From: an uncultured Caryophanales bacterium
Lineage (GTDB): Bacteria; Bacillota_I; Bacilli_A; RF39; UBA660
Reading direction: 5' to 3'
DNA: 44,556 nucleotides
Assembly (NCBI GenBank): GCA_948442255.1
Contig: CAOJRT010000011.1
Location: forward strand, 1 to 44,556
Positions 34,832 through 41,092 of the stretch are shown here, piece by piece. Each line of letters begins with the position of its first letter. Position 1 is the stretch's first letter. The notes beneath the pieces were generated by a model that saw only the letters and a program-made list of their open reading frames with translations, made no database searches and was not told where the DNA came from. The position numbers and the translations under genes are program-made.

Positions 34832-35827
34832 TTAAGGTATTTGGAGAACCTGACCAATACTTAAATTAGTAGATGGTAGGTTATTTAGATTAACTATATC
34901 TGTAACTGTTGTTCCATTATTTTGGGCTATTTTATATAGTGTATCTCCACTTTTGACAACATATTGTTTTGTACTTGAAGTATTTCCTTTAGGAACTAAT
35001 AACTTCTGTCCAATACTTAGTACATTACTAGACAAATTGTTAATAGATTTCAAATTGTCCACAGTTGTATTATGTTTATTAGCAATACTCCATAAGCTAT
35101 CTCCTTTTTGTACAATATAAGTATCATAAGTACTAGTAGATGGAGTAGATGGAGATGTACCACTTACTAATAGTTTTTGATTAATAGATAAAGTATTACT
35201 TTTTAAATTATTCATTGCTTTTAATTCATCTACACTAAGTCCATATTGCTTTGCTATACCATATAATGTATCTCCTGATTTAACAGTATAATATACTCCT
35301 ACATCTTCACTAGAACTAGTATCTTTAACAAGTAATCTTTGTCCTACTGTTATCATATTACTAGATAAATTATTAAGAGATTTTAACTTATCTACAGTTA
35401 GCCCAAACTTATTAGCAATACTCCATAAACTATCGCCTTTTTGAACGATATAGTAATTTTCATTAGCTAATGTTCCTGTATAAGTATATTTAATTCCTGC
35501 ATAGTCTGCAATTGCTTTTACAACTGCTTCTGCATAATCTTTCCAGTATTTTTTTAATAACTCTGCATCTTTAGCGTTATCAAGAAACCCATATTCTACA
35601 ATTACTGCTTCTGTATTAGGAGTATTTCTATGGATAAAATAGTAGTCTTTACTAGAATCAGATGGATACCTTCTCTGATAATACTTTCTTACATCTCTAC
35701 CATTGTTCTCTAATGAATTAGCAATGTATTTGCTAAAACTATCGTTGTTGCGTAAGGCGTAGATTATTTCTGCACCTTCGCCACCTGGCGATAGTCGATG
35801 TGTAACTATTTTATAATTTATCCATAA
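34832..35827 (-). pseudogene. 5'-truncated N-acetylmuramoyl-L-alanine amidase with four LysM repeats
   Basis: An open frame without a start codon runs from 35827. Its first 110 codons are the second half of an Amidase_3 catalytic domain: GGEGAEIIYALRNN, RDVRKYYQRRYPSD, then AVIVEYGFLDNAKDAELL with the catalytic Glu. Four LysM repeats follow (YYIVQKGDSLWSIANKFG, YYTVKSGDTLYGIAKQYG, YIVQKGDSLWSIANKH, YVVKSGDTLYKIAQNNG), which bind peptidoglycan. The N-terminal third with the first zinc ligands is absent, and TAA lies directly upstream. The first ATG (35356) would give only three LysM repeats. It looks like the remnant of a prophage or wall lysin. Confidence 0.85.
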
Positions 35828-35886
35828 TTATTGTTAATATCTAACAAAAATGATAGAATATATAACTAAATTATGGAGGTTTTACT

Positions 35887-36840
35887 ATGTTAAATTTTAT
35901 CTTATACAATCAAATATTTGAATATTTAATTATTGCAATTGCTGTTATTAATTATATATTTATAGTAGAAAATGAAAAAAATGAATTTAAAAAGGATTTT
36001 AAACAAACTACAGAATCAGATATAATTACTAAATATAAAATTACTTCAATTTTTCTAACCGTTTTATATCTCACTATAATTGCTATATGTATAGCAAAAG
36101 AAGTGATTTTATCTGTAATTCTAATCATAGTTCCATCTGTTGCATTAATAAAATCATTAATTGATACATATAAAAACAATAATACTAATTTTATGGATGA
36201 TAATTATACATATACTAGTGCAACATTTTTTTTCGTAGTTTTTCTTTCAGCATATGTGACTCCTTTATATTTTACATCCTTTGCAACCATTGAACATACC
36301 ATTAAAGAAATTTTATTAATAATATATTTAATACTAAAAATAGTATTATTTACATTTTTATTTACTATTAATCTCTTTATCCTACTCTCAAATATAACAA
36401 ATAAATTAGAAAAAAATTCAAAATTAAATTCTAAACTTCAAGTTAAAGAAAATCAATATTATAGATTAATTTTATATGATTTTCCACTATTTAGAAAATA
36501 TAAAAACCAATTAACAAAAATCTTAGATAACATAATTTTCTTTATATTATGTCCATTTACTCTAATAATCAATATAATTTGTATATTTTCTCTTAAATTT
36601 ATTAAAAATATTAAGATTAAACTTAAAAATTTATTAGAATTTATAGCCAAAGATATAGATAATAAAAACATAATGATTAAAAAAATAACTAATATTTCAA
36701 TAATAATATCCTTAGTAATCGTTTATATAATTACTATAACAGATAGTCACCTGTTTTCAAACAATATTTCTCAAATATATAATTTCATATCAACAGTAAT
36801 ATTAATTCCATTTATTTATGATAGCATTAAAACAAAATAA
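35887..36840 (+). CDS. Polytopic membrane protein of unknown function
   Basis: A 317-residue membrane protein with about eight hydrophobic segments (near 8-25, 50-70, 75-95, 115-135, 140-170, 215-245, 270-287, 295-312) and two basic loops. It is extremely rich in Ile, Asn and Lys; the DNA has markedly lower GC than the core region. GGAGG lies eight bases before the ATG. It is convergent to the recombinase gene, from which a 25-base dyad separates it. No family recognised. Confidence 0.6.
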   Translation: MLNFILYNQIFEYLIIAIAVINYIFIVENEKNEFKKDFKQTTESDIITKYKITSIFLTVLYLTIIAICIAKEVILSVILIIVPSVALIKSLIDTYKNNNTNFMDDNYTYTSATFFFVVFLSAYVTPLYFTSFATIEHTIKEILLIIYLILKIVLFTFLFTINLFILLSNITNKLEKNSKLNSKLQVKENQYYRLILYDFPLFRKYKNQLTKILDNIIFFILCPFTLIINIICIFSLKFIKNIKIKLKNLLEFIAKDIDNKNIMIKKITNISIIISLVIVYIITITDSHLFSNNISQIYNFISTVILIPFIYDSIKTK

Positions 36841-36880
36841 TGTTATCTTTTTATATAAGTAGTTTATCATTTTATGTAAT

Positions 36881-36905
36881 ACTTCTTCCCAACTTGGGAA
36901 AAAGT
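36881..36905. repeat. Dyad next to the recombinase, possible attachment site
   Basis: ACTTCTTCCCAA-C-TTGGGAAAAAGT is an inverted repeat of 12 bp with one mismatch around a single central base. It ends one base before the recombinase stop codon. No T-tract follows on either strand, so a terminator is unlikely. Large serine recombinases use short quasi-palindromic sites, often beside their own gene; an attL/attR role is inference. Confidence 0.4.
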
Positions 36906-36906
36906 G

Positions 36907-38493
36907 TTAATTATTCAATATACTAAATTTATATACTATTTCGACATTTCTATCTTTATCGATAATAATTTTATCTATTAATGCTTGTAAAAGTTCCCTT
37001 GATGGATTTTCAATATCCACAAGTTGCTTAATTTTATCTTCATACTCTTTTAAGTCATTTTTATTTACTTTTTCTTCTTTTTTATTATTTCGTAATTTCT
37101 CTATCTCATATCGTATCTTATTCAATGAATTTTCTGTATCTTTAGTAATCCTTGTAAAAGTTTCTTCAGATATTACACCTTTAAACTTATCTTGATAAAG
37201 CATATCTAATTTACTTACATATTCTTTTTCTCGTTTTATAAGTTCATCAATTTGATTATTAACATGATTATCCTTCTTCTTACTATTTATTGCATCCTTA
37301 GATAGTTTAGTAATATTTAAACTATCGATATATTGCTTACAAGTATTTTTAATAACTTCTAGCAAAGCTTCCTCTAGTTTATCATAAGGACTAAAATGTG
37401 ACTCACACATTCTTCTTCGAGGATCTCTTGAATACCTATTACAATTAATAGTCCAATAATTATGATTCTTTCTATAAGATACTGTTAAGGTATTACCACA
37501 CTCTTTACAATATAGTAAGTTTTCAAATAATCTCTTATCACGATTGGTAATATTGGATTTAATAGTTCTTTTAACATTATTTTGTACACTTTCAAATATA
37601 TATCTATCGACTAAAGCTTCATGAGTGTTAGGTACTACATCCCAATTACTCTTTGGCAAAGTCTTTTTCTTTTTAGATTTGTAAGACACTTTAGTCTGTG
37701 TACTTTGAACCATATCTCCAACATACATCTGATTCTTTAATATCTTTTTAACAGAAGAAATAGTCCACATTTTGTTGTACTTACCTTTAGAATTAGGATT
37801 TTTTCGTTTCAAACTACTTGGTGTTTTAATTTTATTATCATTCAAATAAGTAGTTATATCAGATAATCCTACTCCATTATAAGCCATTTCAAATATCTTC
37901 TTAACTACAGGTGCATATTCTGGATCTGGTATTAAGTGTCCTTTATCTTCTGGATCTCTTAAGTAACCATAACTAGGCATACTACCTATAAACTTACCAT
38001 TCCTTCTCTTATCATTTAGAACATTACGAATTTTAACAGAGTTTTGTTTACTATAATAATCATTACAAGCAAATATAAATGTTGATGAATCATTACTAGC
38101 TTGATTAATAGCATTATCATATCCTTCCTGCATAGAAATAAATCTTATTCCATTTTCAGGAAAGAAATTTTCTACATAATAACCAGTTAAAATATGATCT
38201 CTGCCTAATCTAGACATGTCTTTAACGATAACTAAATTGATTTTCTTACTTTTAATATCATCAATTAATCTTTGAAATCCAGGTCTATCAAAGTTAGTAC
38301 CTGAATAACCATCATCAACATATTCATCAATAAAGACAAATCCTTTTTCTTTTACATAATTCATTAGTATATTTCTTTGATTAAGGACACTCTCACTATC
38401 TGATTCGTAAGATTTTCCTTCATCTGCTTCAGATAATCTTATATAAATTCCTGCTCTATAATAATCTGGCATCTGTATTAAAGTGTTATACAA
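36907..38493 (-). CDS. Large serine recombinase
   Basis: A 528-residue site-specific recombinase of the large serine family. The resolvase domain holds YIRLS with the nucleophile Ser21, YVDDGYSGTNFDRPGFQRL and VKDMSRLGRDHI (about 60-110). The Recombinase domain follows (GKFIGSMPSYGYLRDPEDKG), then the zinc ribbon (CKECGNTL ... NCNRYSRD ... MCESH) and a C-terminal coiled coil (about 400-500). The start is TTG with AAGGAGAG six bases upstream, directly after a short ORF. It probably integrates and excises the element that extends to the right. Length and domains are complete, so it should be active. Confidence 0.95.
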   Translation of the reverse strand: MYNTLIQMPDYYRAGIYIRLSEADEGKSYESDSESVLNQRNILMNYVKEKGFVFIDEYVDDGYSGTNFDRPGFQRLIDDIKSKKINLVIVKDMSRLGRDHILTGYYVENFFPENGIRFISMQEGYDNAINQASNDSSTFIFACNDYYSKQNSVKIRNVLNDKRRNGKFIGSMPSYGYLRDPEDKGHLIPDPEYAPVVKKIFEMAYNGVGLSDITTYLNDNKIKTPSSLKRKNPNSKGKYNKMWTISSVKKILKNQMYVGDMVQSTQTKVSYKSKKKKTLPKSNWDVVPNTHEALVDRYIFESVQNNVKRTIKSNITNRDKRLFENLLYCKECGNTLTVSYRKNHNYWTINCNRYSRDPRRRMCESHFSPYDKLEEALLEVIKNTCKQYIDSLNITKLSKDAINSKKKDNHVNNQIDELIKREKEYVSKLDMLYQDKFKGVISEETFTRITKDTENSLNKIRYEIEKLRNNKKEEKVNKNDLKEYEDKIKQLVDIENPSRELLQALIDKIIIDKDRNVEIVYKFSILNN

Positions 38494-38496
38494 TTT

Positions 38497-38580
38497 TTAC
38501 TCTCCTTCCACTTTGTATAACAAATTAAAGCCACTTAAAGTATAACACATTAACTTAATTACATCTATGATGTCAGACAT
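38497..38580 (-). CDS. Possible 27-residue ORF coupled to the recombinase
   Basis: The short frame MSDIIDVIKLMCYTLSGF... ends at TAA immediately before the recombinase TTG start, and its last codons contain the recombinase ribosome site. It has no clear ribosome site of its own but overlaps the preceding short ORF by 3 bases (TGA region). It may be a leader for translational coupling rather than a functional peptide. Confidence 0.35.
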   Translation of the reverse strand: MSDIIDVIKLMCYTLSGFNLLYKVEGE

Positions 38581-38665
38581 TATTAATCACACTTTTTATA
38601 TATTTAGATACCAGTTCTTTAAAATTAGGAGAATCATTTTTAAAAGTTTCAGTTATATTAAACAT
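38573..38665 (-). CDS. Possible 30-residue small protein
   Basis: The frame MFNITETFKNDSPNF... ends INNV-TGA. A GAGGTG site six bases before the ATG supports translation. It lies between the HTH gene and the recombinase and overlaps the next short ORF. Acidic to neutral, no known family. Confidence 0.4.
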   Translation of the reverse strand: MFNITETFKNDSPNFKELVSKYIKSVINNV

Positions 38666-38725
38666 AAGCCACCTCATTTAAACTTATGACTAATTTTTTC
38701 ATATTATTTATTCTTTCCTCCTTTA

Positions 38726-39238
38726 TTATTTGAAATCTTTTAATAAATCCTCTAATTCTTTTACTTCTTCATCTGTCATTTTTTCTGATTCAATTTTTAC
38801 TCCATACCAATATTCATTACCTTCTTCATCAACTGAATAAATATCTTTTAATATATCTTTTTTATTATTTTTATATTTATTATAATAGTTAAAATTATTT
38901 TGAATACTAGCATTGGTATTTTCTTGAATACTTGTTATTCTTTTCTTTAATACTTTAGATAACCTAATTATTCTCTTTGAATTGTTTTTCTCACTATTAT
39001 TGATTTCTATATCAATATAGTTATATTTTGATAAACTACTTATACTTTTTGATATTGTAGGCTTAGTACAGTCGAATTTATCCATAAAATATCTGTTAGT
39101 AGGCCAACAATATCCATTTTTCTTACATAGTGACACTATTTCAATTAACAATACTCTTTCTAAAAATGTTAATCTATTATCTCCTAATACTGCTTCTGGT
39201 ATTACTAAACTTATAAAAGGTTCTATATCTTTTCTCAT
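38726..39238 (-). CDS. HTH_36-type DNA-binding protein
   Basis: A 170-residue protein with an N-terminal winged HTH of the HTH_36 type found in phage and plasmid replication initiators: LTFLERVLLIEIVSLCKKNG (about 23-42), then YCWPTNRYFMDKFDCTKPTISKSISSL with the recognition helix. The middle is Asn-rich and probably disordered; the end is acidic (EEVKELEDLLKDF). It likely has a replication or regulatory job in the mobile element. The start has only a weak GGAAAG site and lies inside a short upstream ORF with a strong site, so coupling is possible. A promoter with operator lies 270 bases upstream. Confidence 0.75.
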   Translation of the reverse strand: MRKDIEPFISLVIPEAVLGDNRLTFLERVLLIEIVSLCKKNGYCWPTNRYFMDKFDCTKPTISKSISSLSKYNYIDIEINNSEKNNSKRIIRLSKVLKKRITSIQENTNASIQNNFNYYNKYKNNKKDILKDIYSVDEEGNEYWYGVKIESEKMTDEEVKELEDLLKDFK

Positions 39239-39278
39239 TATCTTTCCAATATAAGATTATCAAATTTAGTAGTTCCAT
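39177..39278 (-). CDS. Possible 33-residue leader ORF overlapping the HTH gene
   Basis: The frame MELLNLIILYWKDNEKRY... has a near-perfect AAAGGAGG site six bases before its ATG. It overlaps the start of the HTH_36 gene in another frame and ends 60 bases inside it. Translation of it could open or control the HTH start. It is a candidate leader peptide only. Confidence 0.35.
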   Translation of the reverse strand: MELLNLIILYWKDNEKRYRTFYKFSNTRSSIRR

Positions 39279-39321
39279 TATATCCTCCTTTCTTTACCAG
39301 TATTTTTAGGAACACATAAAA

Positions 39322-39401
39322 AGAACTGGACATATCAATCCACAACAAAAACAAGGGAATATTATTCAAACTTGTTTGTTAGAATAAATATGTACAGTTC
39401 T
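39322..39401 (-). promoter_or_regulatory. Structured leader upstream of the HTH gene
   Basis: AGAACTGGACATAT (39322-39335) and ATATGTACAGTTCT (39388-39401) form an inverted repeat with 13 of 14 pairs. Inside lies a CAAACTTGTTTG palindrome (39367-39378). On the transcribed strand the outer stem is followed by TTTTTATG, so it could act as an attenuator. It may instead be part of an origin of transfer or replication. Confidence 0.45.
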
Positions 39402-39481
39402 ATATGAACTTTAAATTATAGGCTCTTCACCTATTACTTGTGTCTAAACACTAAATGACACTATATATTTATATGTTTTAT

Positions 39482-39503
39482 TAGTCACATTCCCAAGTGA
39501 CTA
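39482..39503. promoter_or_regulatory. Operator-like dyad downstream of a -10 box
   Basis: TAGTCAC-N8-GTGACTA is a perfect 7-bp inverted repeat. It starts six bases downstream of the -10 box of the leftward promoter and thus covers the transcription start. No T-tract follows in either direction, so a repressor site is more likely than a terminator. Confidence 0.5.
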
Positions 39504-39508
39504 TAATA

Positions 39509-39537
39509 ATTATAACACTTTGTTAAAAATATTGTAA
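39509..39537 (-). promoter_or_regulatory. Leftward promoter for the HTH and recombinase unit
   Basis: On the minus strand TTACAA, 17 bases, TATAAT. It lies between the TIR gene stop and the structured leader and drives toward the HTH_36 gene. Confidence 0.6.
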
Positions 39538-39562
39538 TAATTAACTATTCGACAATATTTCT

Positions 39563-39997
39563 TTAATGTACCATAAGATTTAAAATTGCATTATTAACTT
39601 TAACTAACTCTAAGCCAATCACATCTTCTCTACCTTTTCCCATCAACTCTTGAGGAACAGCATTATAGCTATTTAACTTAACTAAAATTATTTTTTTATT
39701 TAATTCTAAAGCTTTTTTGCATTCCCAATTTTGCCAATTTACGCATCCGATTTCTACTCTATCTTTATGCGGGCTATTAATATAATCACCACTAATTACT
39801 AATAAAATATTAGCTTCATTTATCTTTGATGTCAATCCAGCTTTTATCCTACTTATATTATAAGTATCTATTTCACTAGGAGTCTTATCAATAATATCAA
39901 AATCAATATATTTATTTTCATTCCAAAGTCTTAAAGCATTCCTAGAATTTTTATCATTTTCATAATCAAAACTAACGCATATTTTTGGTCTTGCCAT
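39563..39997 (-). CDS. TIR-like protein (DUF1863/ThsB type)
   Basis: A 144-residue single-domain protein that resembles MTH538/DUF1863 TIR-like proteins, the class that includes ThsB of Thoeris. The first strand is KICVSFDYENDK (5-16). NEANILLVISGDYINSPHKD (about 60-79) follows, then NWQNWECKKALELNKKIILVKLN (88-109), where Glu92 sits at the position of the catalytic TIR Glu. ThsB-type proteins make an NAD-derived signal on phage infection. The ATG at 39997 has GGAGGAGA nine bases upstream and lies 26 bases inside the membrane-protein gene, so the two are translationally coupled. The frame could open five codons earlier. Confidence 0.8.
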   Translation of the reverse strand: MARPKICVSFDYENDKNSRNALRLWNENKYIDFDIIDKTPSEIDTYNISRIKAGLTSKINEANILLVISGDYINSPHKDRVEIGCVNWQNWECKKALELNKKIILVKLNSYNAVPQELMGKGREDVIGLELVKVNNAILNLMVH

Positions 39998-40589
39998 TTT
40001 TCTCTCCTCCATTTCGCAATTTCCAATTAAAAATAAAATATGATATATTCAACATCAGCAAACAAAGATAAGCAACAAAAGAAATAATTAGAAAAGAAAT
40101 TGCTAATTTATTAACTATGTTGAAATACATCTTCAATGTTATACAAATACTAAATAACAAAGGAAATACATACTTATAAAACATATATGAAAACTGTAAA
40201 AACAAAGGGTAGTTCATTAAATAATTTTTTCCTTCTCTAAAAATCGGAATTTTATATTTCTTATCCAATGTATTTTCTATGTTATGAATATATTTATAGT
40301 TTTTTTCGATATTTGAATTGATTTGATAGTATCTAACAGTTAAATACGAAATAATAAACCAATTAAACAATTCAAAAACCTTTAATTCAAATCTTATATT
40401 AATGCCCATTTTTTCTAAAAGTAATTCTTGAAAATTTTCGTATAAATTATTTGGATAAAATGTCATCAACATTAGAAATAATATACAAATGCACAATATA
40501 ACAAATAATTTATTTCTAAGTTTTTCATTTTCTCTTTGTATACCAAATGTATCCTTATAATGATCATATAATATATCTAACTTATTCAT
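39972..40589 (-). CDS. Four-helix membrane protein, putative effector partner of the TIR protein
   Basis: A 205-residue protein of no named family. There is a short N-terminal charged segment (MNKLDILYDHYKDTFGIQRENEKLR), then hydrophobic helices near 27-45, 66-86, 133-152 and 158-184. A cytosolic loop lies between the second and third (about 88-128), and the tail is basic and overlaps the TIR gene. There is no macro, SLOG, Sir2 or nuclease domain. GGAGG lies eight bases before the ATG at 40589; a GTG-started frame 14 codons longer has no site. Its coupling to a TIR gene suggests a membrane-disrupting effector, by analogy with other TIR and CBASS systems. This is inference. Confidence 0.65.
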   Translation of the reverse strand: MNKLDILYDHYKDTFGIQRENEKLRNKLFVILCICILFLMLMTFYPNNLYENFQELLLEKMGINIRFELKVFELFNWFIISYLTVRYYQINSNIEKNYKYIHNIENTLDKKYKIPIFREGKNYLMNYPLFLQFSYMFYKYVFPLLFSICITLKMYFNIVNKLAISFLIISFVAYLCLLMLNISYFIFNWKLRNGGEKNGKTKNMR

Positions 40590-40619
40590 ACATTTTTCCT
40601 CCGTAATCTCATATCGAAA

Positions 40620-40633
40620 GGTTGCAACCACTA
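40620..40633. repeat. Repeated motif TAGTGGTTGCARCC, copy 1
   Basis: On the minus strand TAGTGGTTGCAACC. A second copy in opposite orientation is at 40926-40939 (TAGTGGTTGCAGCC, 13 of 14 matches). Together they bracket the 26-residue gene. GGTTGCAACC is itself a palindrome. This copy lies 31 bases before the ATG of the membrane gene. Confidence 0.45.
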
Positions 40634-40648
40634 GACATTTTCTAATTT

Positions 40649-40729
40649 TTATTTCTTTTTATGTGTACCTGGTTTACATCTCTTATGAGCTTTTACACTA
40701 ACTGTTTTATTACATTTTTTCTTTGCCAT
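40649..40729 (-). CDS. 26-residue Cys- and Lys-rich peptide
   Basis: The short frame begins MAKKKCNKTVSVKAH and ends GTHKKK. It has ten Lys, one Arg, two His and two Cys (6 and 18). An AAAGGAGG site with ideal spacing precedes the ATG, so translation is credible. It stands 60 bases before the TIR-linked membrane gene in the same direction, so it could be the first gene of that cassette. Its size and charge could suit an antitoxin-like, nucleic-acid-binding or zinc-binding peptide. No family recognised. Confidence 0.6.
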   Translation of the reverse strand: MAKKKCNKTVSVKAHKRCKPGTHKKK

Positions 40730-40815
40730 ATGTTAATACCTCCTTTGCATCTAAACTCGAACAATATAATTTTTTTATGATCAATGGCTTGATTTTGTCA
40801 TTTTTTTCTGTTATG

Positions 40816-40941
40816 CTAATAATAGCAGGAATGACAAAAGTCATGAATATAGTTAAATTCATATTCTCCTGTAATTTTTTCATTTTCTAACATTTCTTTT
40901 GTTAGTCTTTGATTTTTGTTCAGTATAGTGGTTGCAGCCAC
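40816..40941 (-). CDS. Possible 41-residue frame or gene remnant
   Basis: A frame opened by GTG reads VAATTILNKNQRLTKEMLEN... and ends EYEFNYIHDFCHSCYY. Composition looks like protein, with a Cys-His cluster at the end, but there is no ribosome site and the GTG lies in the repeated TGGTTGCA motif. It may be a remnant. The rest of 40730-41092 shows only a terminator. Confidence 0.25.
   Translation of the reverse strand: MAATTILNKNQRLTKEMLENEKITGEYEFNYIHDFCHSCYY
40926..40939. repeat. Repeated motif TAGTGGTTGCARCC, copy 2
   Basis: TAGTGGTTGCAGCC on the plus strand, inverted relative to copy 1 at 40620-40633. It lies close to the strong terminator at 40954. Confidence 0.45.
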
Positions 40942-40953
40942 ATATACAAAAGT

Positions 40954-40987
40954 AAAAGCATTTGTTTGACTTGAAACAAATGCTTTT
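40954..40987. terminator. Strong bidirectional terminator after hsdR
   Basis: AAAAGCATTTGTTT / AAACAAATGCTTTT is a 14-bp perfect stem with a GACTTG loop. T-rich ends on both strands let it act in both directions; it closes the leftward hsdR transcript about 105 bases after the stop. Confidence 0.85.
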
Positions 40988-41092
40988 TATATACCACTAT
41001 TTGCAAGACAAACTTTTGTACTATTACTTCCGTATAATTGCATATTACCACAGATTTCTAAAGAAATCAATAGCACTCTATAATTTGTTCTG

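Noticed and set aside
36881..36905. Bidirectional terminator between the convergent membrane and recombinase genes
   Set aside because: The stem is plausible, but there is no T-tract on either strand, so I list it as a dyad of unknown role.
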